From the NCBI GenBank assembly GCA_017438975.1, contig JAFRUH010000025.1:1-64000 (forward strand): a stretch of DNA of 64,000 bases, read 5' to 3'. Shown in pieces: positions 57,362 to 64,000 of the stretch. Position 1 is the stretch's first letter; every line of letters begins with the position of its first letter. The DNA comes from Bacteroidales bacterium. Its GTDB lineage: Bacteria > Bacteroidota > Bacteroidia > Bacteroidales > UBA932. The notes beneath the pieces were generated by a model. That model was given only the letters and a program-made list of their open reading frames with translations. It searched no databases and was not told the DNA's origin. The position numbers were made by a program, and so were the translations under genes.

Positions 57362-60190
57362 TTACTTGCCCGATTTGAAGAGGATCTTGCCGGTTCGCTT
57401 GAGCATATACGGGAGGATGCCGCTGAACTTGTCCTCGGAGGTGACGAAGTGGCTCGCCTCGGGATGGACCCGGTGCAGATGGATCGCGTCGAAGGCGCAC
57501 TTGGTCGTACAGACACCGCAGCCGATGCACTTGTTCTCGTCCACGACGGAAGCCCCGCACCCCAGGCAGCGGGCCGTTTCCTTGCGGACCTGTTCTTCGG
57601 TAAGGGTGAGATGATACTCGCGGAAGGGATCTTCGCGGGGCTCGCAGCCGGCCTCCTGGCGGGAGGAATTGTCATAGGACTTGACGACGATATCGGATTT
57701 GTCCAATTCGATGAAGTCGCGGCGGTTCCGGCCGATCGTCAAGTGGCCGTGCTGGACATAACGGTGCAGGGACTCGGCGGCTTCCTTGCCGGCTGCGATC
57801 GCATCGATGGCGAACTTGGGACCGGTGAAGCAGTCGCCTCCGACGAATATGTCTTCCTCGGCAGTCTGGTATGTCAGTTTGTCGGCGACCGGATAGACGC
57901 CCCGGAAGAACTCGACCTTGGTATCCTTGAGGAGGTCCTTGAGGATGACCGTCTGGCCGATTGCGAAAACGATGAAATCCGCGTCGAGGGTAATCAGTTC
58001 ATTCTCATCGTATTTCGGGGAGAATTTATGGTTTTCGTCAAAGACGGATACGCATTTCTTGAAAACGATTCCCGTGACCTTGTCCGCTCCGAGGACTTCC
58101 TTCGGTCCCCAGCCGGGATTGATGACGACTCCGTCCTCGCGGGCCTCCCGGCGCTCCTCAAGGGACGCGGGCATGATGTCCTCGGTTTCGAGAGAAAGCA
58201 TCGTGACGGACTCCGCCCCGCTCCGCTTGGCGACGCGGGCCGCGTCGATCGCGACATTTCCGCCGCCGACCACGACAACCTTGCCGCTCAGCCTGAACCC
58301 TCCGGTATTGGCCTCGTGCAGGAAATCGATGGCCGTCGTCGTTCCGGGCAGGGTCTCTCCCGGGATACCCGGCAGACGGCCGCCCTGGCAGCCGATGGCT
58401 ACATAGAATCCCTTGTATCCCAGGTCGCGGAGTTCCTGGATCGTAATATCCTTGCCGACCTCGACTCCCGTACGGATCTCGACTCCGATCTCACGCATGA
58501 TGTCGATCTCGGCCTTGATGACGTCTTTCTCCAACTTATAGGAAGGGATGCCGTAGCGGAGCATGCCACCGGGTTCCCCGTTCTTTTCGAATACGGTCGG
58601 GCAATAGCCCATCGTCGCCAGATAATAGGCGCAGCTCAGGCCGGCGGGGCCGCCGCCGATGACTGCGATCTTCTCTTCCCAGCGTTCCTGGACGCTCGAA
58701 GCGATATTGATTTCCGGGACGAAGCGGTTTTCCGCATTGAGGTCCTGTTCCGCGATAAACTTCTTGACGGCGTCGATGGCGATCGGCTGGTCGATCGTAC
58801 CGCGGGTACAGGCGTCTTCGCAGCGCCGGTTGCAGATCCGGCCGCATACCGCCGGGAACGGATTCTCCCGTTTGATCAGTTCGAGCGCTTCCCGGTATTT
58901 CCCTTCCGCCGCTTTCTTCAGGTAGCCCTGGACGGCGATATGGGCCGGGCAGGCGGTCTTGCATGGAGAGGTTCCGGTCGGATAGCAGTTGATCCGGTTC
59001 TTGTCACGGTAGTCCTCAGTCCATTTGTGCGGTCCCCACTTGACCGCGTCCGGGAGTTCGTGCTTCGGATAGGTGACCGGACCGTGGGATGTGCAGAGCT
59101 TCTGGCCGAGCTTGACCGCACCGGCGGGACAATACTCCACGCAGCGGCCGCAGGCGACGCAGTTGGAGGGCTCCACCTCGGCGACATAGGCGCTCCGGGA
59201 CATGTTCGGGGTATTGAAGAGCTGGGACGTACGGAGGGCGTTGCAGATCTTTACGTTGCAATTGCAGATTGCGAAGATCTTGCCTTCTCCGTCGATATTG
59301 GTGATCTGGTGCACGAAACCGTTGTCTTCCGCCTTCTTGAGGATGGCCATGCACTCGTCGTACGTGATATAGTGGCCCCGGCCGGTCTCGGCCAGGTAGT
59401 CGGCCATGTCGCCGACGCCGATGCACCAGTCGCGGTAATCGTCCGCGCAGCCCTCGTCCAGTTTCTTCCGGCCGTACCGGCAGGAGCAGATTCCGACACC
59501 GAGATGGCCCTCGTACTTCTTGAGCCAATAGGATATGTGCTCGATGTCGACGGACTGGTTCTCCATGGAGATCGCCTTTTCTACGGGAATGACGTGCATG
59601 CCGATACCGGACCCGCCCATCGGTACCATCGGGGTCACCTTCTCGAGCGGAAGGAAAGTCATCCGTTCGAAGAACATGGCCAGTTCCGGATGGCGGTCCA
59701 TCAGCTCGGTATTCATATTGGTATATTCTGCCGATCCGGGGACGAACATCGGAACCCAGTAGACGCGGTCCTCGCGGTTGTAGGTCGTTCCGGGGACCGG
59801 ACCGTCATCGGTATACTTGTCCCCGTAATCATATTCCAGCATGCCGAAATAGGACAGCTTGTCGAGCAGTTCGTCGAACGAGGCGTCGTCGGGGGTATAA
59901 TGCTTCTCTGCATTCCACTGGTGCAGAAGGGCGTAGGGCCGGTGCTCGCGTACCTTGAAGAAGTTCCCCGGAAGCATGTCCAGAAGGAGATCCAGGGAGG
60001 CCTCGCGGGTTACGGCGTCCATCTCGTCCTCGAAGATGCAGGCAAGGCCCCAGTATTCGGGGGCTTCGGTCGTCATCTTGATCTTTCCGGGGATGCGGTC
60101 CGTAACGTGGCGGACGAATTTCAACAGTTTCGGATTCGGGTTCTTGTCGCCCAGGTGCTTGGGGACAAACTTCTTCGACATTTCAGGCAT
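57362..60190 (-). CDS. large Fe-S flavoprotein (GltD-like NAD(P)H oxidoreductase with two ferredoxin sites)
   Basis: About 942 residues if started at the ATG at 60190 (others at 60181 and 60217 are possible, the last inside hypB). In order: an N-terminal region (1 to about 330) with Cys-rich GVGICSCRYGRKKLDEGCAD and IFAICNCNVKICNALRTSQL, unlike the next domain; a [4Fe-4S] motif NCVACGRCVEYCPAGAV; the GltD-type Fe-S/dinucleotide region CKTACPAHIAVQGYLKKAAE, VCGRICNRRCEDACTRG; an FAD loop KIAVIGGGPAGLSCAYYLAT; NAD(P) loop VVVVGGGNVAIDAARVAKRS; FVGGDCFTGPKFAIDAIAAG; and a terminal CLGCGASVVDENKCIGCGVC ferredoxin site. It probably moves electrons between NAD(P)H and ferredoxin or a quinone pool. 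Its place between hypB and hypA is notable. Confidence 0.82.
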   Translation of the reverse strand: MPEMSKKFVPKHLGDKNPNPKLLKFVRHVTDRIPGKIKMTTEAPEYWGLACIFEDEMDAVTREASLDLLLDMLPGNFFKVREHRPYALLHQWNAEKHYTPDDASFDELLDKLSYFGMLEYDYGDKYTDDGPVPGTTYNREDRVYWVPMFVPGSAEYTNMNTELMDRHPELAMFFERMTFLPLEKVTPMVPMGGSGIGMHVIPVEKAISMENQSVDIEHISYWLKKYEGHLGVGICSCRYGRKKLDEGCADDYRDWCIGVGDMADYLAETGRGHYITYDECMAILKKAEDNGFVHQITNIDGEGKIFAICNCNVKICNALRTSQLFNTPNMSRSAYVAEVEPSNCVACGRCVEYCPAGAVKLGQKLCTSHGPVTYPKHELPDAVKWGPHKWTEDYRDKNRINCYPTGTSPCKTACPAHIAVQGYLKKAAEGKYREALELIKRENPFPAVCGRICNRRCEDACTRGTIDQPIAIDAVKKFIAEQDLNAENRFVPEINIASSVQERWEEKIAVIGGGPAGLSCAYYLATMGYCPTVFEKNGEPGGMLRYGIPSYKLEKDVIKAEIDIMREIGVEIRTGVEVGKDITIQELRDLGYKGFYVAIGCQGGRLPGIPGETLPGTTTAIDFLHEANTGGFRLSGKVVVVGGGNVAIDAARVAKRSGAESVTMLSLETEDIMPASLEERREAREDGVVINPGWGPKEVLGADKVTGIVFKKCVSVFDENHKFSPKYDENELITLDADFIVFAIGQTVILKDLLKDTKVEFFRGVYPVADKLTYQTAEEDIFVGGDCFTGPKFAIDAIAAGKEAAESLHRYVQHGHLTIGRNRRDFIELDKSDIVVKSYDNSSRQEAGCEPREDPFREYHLTLTEEQVRKETARCLGCGASVVDENKCIGCGVCTTKCAFDAIHLHRVHPEASHFVTSEDKFSGILPYMLKRTGKILFKSGK

Positions 60191-60201
60191 ATGTGGCTGA
60201 T

Positions 60202-60876
60202 TTACTGATTTTTCCAATTACGGACCTCCCGGAAGAGCCAGTCGGCGAATACCTCGACGCCTTCCCCGGTCTTCGCGCAGATGGGGATGACCCGGGCTTT
60301 CGGATTCCGCATCCGGACATACTCCCGGCACTTGTCCAGGTCGAAATCGAAGTAGGGCATCACGTCGGTCTTGTTCACGACGACGACGTCGCAGACAGAG
60401 AACATGAGCGGGTACTTCAAGGGCTTGTCATCCCCTTCCGGGACGGAGAGGATCATCGCGTTCCGGCAGCTGCCGGTATCGAATTCGGCGGGACAGACGA
60501 GGTTGCCGACATTCTCGAGGATTACCAGGTCGACATCCTCCAGGTCGAGGTTTGAGAGTCCCTGGCGGGTCATCTCCGCATCGAGGTGGCACATGCCGCC
60601 GGTATGGAGCTGGATCGAGGGAATGCCGGTGGCCTCCCTGATCTTGACGGCGTCGACATTGCTGTCGATATCGGCCTCCATCACGGCGATGCGCAACTTG
60701 TCTTTCAGCAGGTTGATCGTCCGGATCAGCGTCGTCGTCTTTCCGCTGCCCGGGGATGACATCAGATTAAGCAGGTAGACTCCCCTCTTTTTCAATTCCG
60801 TCCTGAGATCGTCGGCGTCTTTTTCATTCTCGGCAAAAACGCTCTTCTTGATCTCGATGACCTTTACTTCTTCCAT
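60202..60876 (-). CDS. hypB: nickel GTPase HypB
   Basis: A 224-residue HypB. Walker A is NLMSSPGSGKTTTLIRTINL, the DxE motif lies in VMEADIDSNVDAVKIREATG, and the metal-binding Cys-His of the GTPase domain is QLHTGGMCHLDAEMTRQGLS. VVVVNKTDVMPYFDFDLDKC is the guanine-specificity NKxD. The N-terminal CxxCGC high-affinity nickel motif of some HypB proteins is absent; the start is short (MEEVKVIEIKKSVFAENEKD). First gene of the operon; a -7 box (TACTTTTG, complement of 60895-60902) lies 18 bases upstream. Confidence 0.92.
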   Translation of the reverse strand: MEEVKVIEIKKSVFAENEKDADDLRTELKKRGVYLLNLMSSPGSGKTTTLIRTINLLKDKLRIAVMEADIDSNVDAVKIREATGIPSIQLHTGGMCHLDAEMTRQGLSNLDLEDVDLVILENVGNLVCPAEFDTGSCRNAMILSVPEGDDKPLKYPLMFSVCDVVVVNKTDVMPYFDFDLDKCREYVRMRNPKARVIPICAKTGEGVEVFADWLFREVRNWKNQ

Positions 60877-60894
60877 ATGTGGTTATTAGTCTGA

Positions 60895-60902
60895 CAAAAG
60901 TA
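60895..60902 (-). promoter_or_regulatory. -7 box (TACTTTTG) of the hypB operon
   Basis: Complement of CAAAAGTA, 18 bases before the ATG at 60876. Confidence 0.6.
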
Positions 60903-60966
60903 AACAATTTATTGTTTCCGCCCAAATATTTGACGGAAGCGCCTTGTTTTTTCTCGACAAAATCAC

Positions 60967-60974
60967 TATTTTTG
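60967..60974 (+). promoter_or_regulatory. -7 box (TATTTTTG) of the DUF1846 gene
   Basis: TATTTTTG lies 26 bases before the ATG at 61001, divergent from the hypB promoter. Confidence 0.6.
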
Positions 60975-61000
60975 TAACCCGTATTCAAGACAATCATCTT

Positions 61001-62479
61001 ATGAAATACGGGTTCGACAACGAGAAATATCTCAAGATTCAATCAGAGCACATCAAAGAGCGCATCGCCACCTTCGGCGATAAACTCTACATGGAATTCG
61101 GCGGCAAACTTTTCGACGATTTCCACGCCAGCCGCGTCCTCCCGGGATTCGAGCCGGACAGCAAACTGAAGATGCTGATGCAACTCAAGGACGACGCCGA
61201 AATCATCATCGTCATCAGCGCCGTGGACATCGAAAAGAACAAGGTCCGCAGCGACCTCGGAATCACCTACGATGTGGACGTCCTTCGCCTGCGGGACGAA
61301 TTCCTCGACCGGGGACTCAGCGTCAACAGCGTCGTGGTGACCCATTACAATGGACAGGCCAGCGCGGACGCCTACCGGAAACGACTGGAAAATATGGGCA
61401 TCAAGGTCTATTACCACCATACGATCGAAGGATATCCCCACAATGTCGCCCTGATCGACTCCGACGAAGGCTTCGGCAAGAACGATTACGTCGAGACCAC
61501 GAAGCCCCTTGTCGTCGTGACCGCCCCGGGCCCCGGCAGCGGCAAGATGGCGGTCTGCCTGAGCCAGCTCTACCAGGAGAACAAGCGGGGCGTCAAGGCG
61601 GGATATGCCAAATTCGAGACTTTCCCGATCTGGAACCTGCCCCTTACCCATCCTGTCAACCTTGCCTACGAAGCTGCGACGGCCGACCTCGAGGATGTGA
61701 ACATGATCGATCCCTTCCATCTCGAAGCCTACGGCGAGACCGCGGTCAATTACAACCGGGATGTCGAGATCTTTCCCGTGATGAACACCCTGTTCGACGA
61801 CATCTACGGGGATACCCCTTACAAGTCTCCGACCGACATGGGGGTCAACATGGCCGGGTATTGCATCAGCGACGACGAGGTCTGCCGGGAAGCGTCAAAG
61901 CAGGAGATCATCCGCCGCTACTACACGGCCCTCTGCAATTTCGCAGACGGGAAGGCCACGGAGAGCGAAGTCAACAAGATCGCCCTGCTGATGAAGAAGG
62001 CGAAGATCACGACGGCCGACCGGAAGACCACGGTCGCAGCGCGGGAGCGGCTCGAGAAATCCCATTACGCCACGGCCGCCATCGAACTGGAGGACGGAAC
62101 GATCCTGACCGCCGAGACCAGTCCCCTGCTCGGACCCAGCGCCGCCCTGCTCCTGAATGCCCTGAAACACATCGCCGGAATCGCGCACAATGTCAAACTC
62201 ATCCCCCAGACGATGATCGAACCGATCCAGAAAACGAAGGTCACCTATCTCCACGGCCATAACCCCCGTCTCCATACGGACGAGGTCCTCGTGGCCATTT
62301 CCATGATGAGCCTGATCGACGAGAACTGCAAACTGGCCCTGGACCAGCTCCCGAAACTAGAGGGCGCACAGGTCCATTCCACCGTGATGCTCAGCGAAGT
62401 GGACCGGAAGACATTCAAGAAACTCGGCATCGGACTGACGTGCGACCCGGTCAAGAAACTAAAGAACCTGCAGAAATAA
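61001..62479 (+). CDS. DUF1846 family protein
   Basis: A 492-residue soluble protein starting at the ATG at 61001, 26 bases after the -7 box. It is typical DUF1846 throughout: KYGFDNEKYLKIQSEHIKER, MEFGGKLFDDFHASRVLPGF, NGQASADAYRKRLENMGIKV, VVVTAPGPGSGKMAVCLSQL (a phosphate-binding-looking loop), YKSPTDMGVNMAGYCISDDE. The family is widespread in anaerobes and has a known crystal structure, but I recall no demonstrated biochemical activity; a nucleotide-utilising role is suggested by the SGK loop. It ends 4 bases from the convergent serB. Confidence 0.93.
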   Translation: MKYGFDNEKYLKIQSEHIKERIATFGDKLYMEFGGKLFDDFHASRVLPGFEPDSKLKMLMQLKDDAEIIIVISAVDIEKNKVRSDLGITYDVDVLRLRDEFLDRGLSVNSVVVTHYNGQASADAYRKRLENMGIKVYYHHTIEGYPHNVALIDSDEGFGKNDYVETTKPLVVVTAPGPGSGKMAVCLSQLYQENKRGVKAGYAKFETFPIWNLPLTHPVNLAYEAATADLEDVNMIDPFHLEAYGETAVNYNRDVEIFPVMNTLFDDIYGDTPYKSPTDMGVNMAGYCISDDEVCREASKQEIIRRYYTALCNFADGKATESEVNKIALLMKKAKITTADRKTTVAARERLEKSHYATAAIELEDGTILTAETSPLLGPSAALLLNALKHIAGIAHNVKLIPQTMIEPIQKTKVTYLHGHNPRLHTDEVLVAISMMSLIDENCKLALDQLPKLEGAQVHSTVMLSEVDRKTFKKLGIGLTCDPVKKLKNLQK

Positions 62480-62483
62480 GCCG

Positions 62484-63710
62484 CTACATCTTCCCCTGCT
62501 CGCCGAGATGGCTGTCCTTGAATCCGAGGAAATAGAGGATTCCGTCAAGGCCGAGCGTATTGATAGACTGCCCTGCGTGTTTGATCACGCGGGGCTTTGC
62601 GTGGAATGCGATCCCGAGGCCTGCCTCGGAAAGCATAGGAAGGTCGTTGGCCCCGTCGCCGACGGCGATGGTCTGGGCCAGGTTGACATGCTCCGACTGG
62701 GCGATGAGCTTCAGCAGGTCCGCCTTCCGACGGCCGTCCACGACCTCTCCGAGATAGTTGCCGGTCAGTTTCCCGCCCTCGTCGATTTCCAGCTCGTTGG
62801 CGTAGACATAATCGATCCCGTAACGGCGCTGGAGATATTCACCGAAATATGTGAATCCGCCGCTGAGGATCGCGATCTTGTATCCGCAGGTCTTCAAGAC
62901 GGACATCAGCCGGTCCGTACCTTCCGTAATCGGAAGATTCTCGGCGATTTCTTTCAGGACGCTGACATCCAGGCCCTTCAAGAGCCGGACACGGCGCGTG
63001 AAACTCTCCTTGAAATCAATCTCGCCCCGCATGGCGCTCGCGGTGATTGCCCTGACCTCCTCTCCGACTCCGGCCCGTTCCGCCATCTCGTCGATGCACT
63101 CTGTCTGGATCAGCGTCGAATCCATATCGAAGCAGATCAGCCGGCGCATCCGCCGGTACATATCGTCCTTCTGGAGAGAAAAGTCCATCCCCGATCCGGA
63201 GGACAGGGACATCAGGCGAGCCTGCATGGCAGAACGGTCCTGGGGCGTTCCACGCAGGGAGAATTCGATGCAGGCCCGGACATTCTTCTCGGGATGCTTG
63301 ATGCTCATCCGTCCGGTCAGCCGCTTGATCGAATCGATGTTCAGGCCCTGCTCGGCGACGACTTCCGCCGCCTGCTGGATCTGCAGCGCCGACAGGCTGC
63401 GGCCGATCATCGTCAGGATATACCGGTTCTTGCCCTGACGTCCTGCCCACTGTTCGTAATCGTCGTCCGGAACGGGTTCGAAGCCGATGTTGACCCCGAG
63501 TTCCGTCGTCTTGAAAAGCAGCTCTTTCATGACCTGGCCGGAATGGGTGTCCTCGATCCGGATCAGGATGCCAAGGGAAAGGGAATTGTGGATGTCGGCC
63601 TGTCCGATGTCGAGAATCTGTGCATCGTACCGGGCCAGAATCTGCATCACGGATGCCGTAAGGCCAGTCTGGTCACGGCCTGTGATACGGATAAGGATCT
63701 GCTCTTTCAT
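62484..63710 (-). CDS. serB: phosphoserine phosphatase with N-terminal ACT domains
   Basis: A 408-residue SerB. Residues 1 to about 175 contain two ACT-like domains (LIRITGRDQTGLTASVMQIL; YILTMIGRSLSALQIQQAAE). The HAD phosphatase from about 190 has the nucleophile in LICFDMDSTLIQTECIDEMA, EIDFKESFTRRVRLLKGLDV, the Ser loop in IAILSGGFTYFGEYLQRRYG and the metal-binding VGDGANDLPMLSEAGLGIAF. It removes phosphate from L-3-phosphoserine, the last step of serine synthesis; the ACT domains likely bind serine. A -7 box (TATCTTTG, complement of 63733-63740) lies 22 bases upstream. Confidence 0.92.
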   Translation of the reverse strand: MKEQILIRITGRDQTGLTASVMQILARYDAQILDIGQADIHNSLSLGILIRIEDTHSGQVMKELLFKTTELGVNIGFEPVPDDDYEQWAGRQGKNRYILTMIGRSLSALQIQQAAEVVAEQGLNIDSIKRLTGRMSIKHPEKNVRACIEFSLRGTPQDRSAMQARLMSLSSGSGMDFSLQKDDMYRRMRRLICFDMDSTLIQTECIDEMAERAGVGEEVRAITASAMRGEIDFKESFTRRVRLLKGLDVSVLKEIAENLPITEGTDRLMSVLKTCGYKIAILSGGFTYFGEYLQRRYGIDYVYANELEIDEGGKLTGNYLGEVVDGRRKADLLKLIAQSEHVNLAQTIAVGDGANDLPMLSEAGLGIAFHAKPRVIKHAGQSINTLGLDGILYFLGFKDSHLGEQGKM

Positions 63711-63732
63711 GTTCGCTTACGATTTACTGACG

Positions 63733-63740
63733 CAAAGATA
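63733..63740 (-). promoter_or_regulatory. -7 box (TATCTTTG) of serB
   Basis: Complement of CAAAGATA, 22 bases before the ATG at 63710. Confidence 0.6.
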
Positions 63741-63794
63741 GGCATTATTCCGAATATCTCGTATATTTACAAGTCGTATGAAATCCCATGCCTT

Positions 63795-64000
63795 ATGAAA
63801 GCCCTGACACTGATGCTTCTGATGCTCGTTCCCTGCTTCCTGCAGGCGGAATGCCCGGCCCCCTATGAAACGGAAACCTTCACGACGGACGGCGGCAAGC
63901 CGGTCCGAATCACCCTCATCAAGCACGGTTCCCTGGAAATCTCCTATGACGGACTGTCCATCCAGGTCGATCCGGTCAACGGATACGGAAAGCCGACCGA
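63795..64000 (+). CDS. exported metallo-beta-lactamase-fold hydrolase, 5' part only
   Basis: The ATG at 63795 opens a signal peptide (MKALTLMLLMLVPCFLQAEC) and a start typical of UlaG-like MBL-fold hydrolases in Bacteroidota: TFTTDGGKPVRITLIKHGSL followed by EISYDGLSIQVDPVNGYGKP, where the HGS motif and DPV segment come before the metal ligands. Only 68 codons are in the window, so the HxHxDH motif is not seen. It is divergent from serB. Confidence 0.7.
   Translation, partial: MKALTLMLLMLVPCFLQAECPAPYETETFTTDGGKPVRITLIKHGSLEISYDGLSIQVDPVNGYGKPT

Noticed and set aside
57278..60208. A 976-codon open frame on the + strand
   Set aside because: It lies exactly opposite the flavoprotein gene, has no family pattern and reflects high GC at third codon positions.
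55537..60876. A [NiFe]-hydrogenase locus
   Set aside because: Only HypA and HypB are present; no large or small subunit with the paired CxxC motifs and no HypCDEF.
1..64000. CRISPR arrays, tRNA/rRNA genes, insertion sequences or prophage
   Set aside because: No spaced direct repeats, no RNA-gene-like gaps, and no transposase, integrase or phage structural genes were seen; gaps between genes are all short.

Overview
The window looks like a piece of a Bacteroidales (Bacteroidota) chromosome, probably from a gut or rumen lineage. Evidence: nearly every gene or operon that begins a transcription unit has a Bacteroidota -7 box (TAnnTTTG), Shine-Dalgarno sites are not apparent, exported proteins carry short lipobox signal peptides, and the families are typical of the group (GH92, PCMD, calycin-like, CusABC-like efflux, IorAB/PaaK, LAB_N, C_GCAxxG_C_C, DUF5692, DUF1846). 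Coding density is very high, with many 4-bp ATGA overlaps. I saw no rRNA, tRNA, CRISPR array, insertion sequence or phage gene, and no gene-free stretch longer than about 300 bases.

Layout. 1-302: a broken chimeric remnant at the left edge. 389-6767: greA, then a heavy-metal RND efflux operon (His-rich small protein, adaptor, pump, outer-membrane channel). 6807-8518: a membrane methyltransferase followed by four decayed small genes (TfoX-like, DUF6434-like, GyrI-like, TIGR04076-like), each missing an internal or terminal piece. 8576-15465: small proteins, a sodium:solute symporter, a methyltransferase, a hydrolase-acetyltransferase fusion and an Ntn-type amidase. 15624-16692: two more genes with lost segments. 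16671-21851: a five-gene lipoprotein/redox group opposite an AraC regulator. 22003-25059: TonB-dependent receptor, calycin-like lipoprotein and a chimeric pseudogene. 25076-36090: phosphoesterase, hydrolase, aldo/keto reductase, acetyltransferases, an aminolipid/acyltransferase pair, a GH5 enzyme cut by a nonsense codon, ZIP transporter and a ModF-like ATPase. 36094-41319: an arylacetate operon (IorA, IorB, aminotransferase, PaaK, ACT). 41394-48897: an unusual exported TIM-barrel protein, then an AlkD / AlkZ / AlkZ-related set of DNA-alkylation repair candidates. 48872-53347: a five-gene overlapping operon with a steroid 5-alpha-reductase-like protein, an old-yellow-enzyme reductase and two SDR dehydrogenases, opposite a GH92 enzyme. 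55537-60876: HypB, a large Fe-S/flavoprotein, HypA and two membrane proteins including DUF5692, with no hydrogenase in view. 60944-64000: DUF1846, SerB and the start of a metallo-beta-lactamase-fold gene.

The most interesting candidates are the steroid-reduction operon, the HypAB-flavoprotein-DUF5692 operon, the repeated pattern of genes that keep their ends but have lost internal segments, and the set of promoters whose -7 box lies only 4-7 bases before the start codon, which predicts leaderless or near-leaderless mRNAs. Function calls come from reading translated sequences against remembered family patterns; no database search was run.
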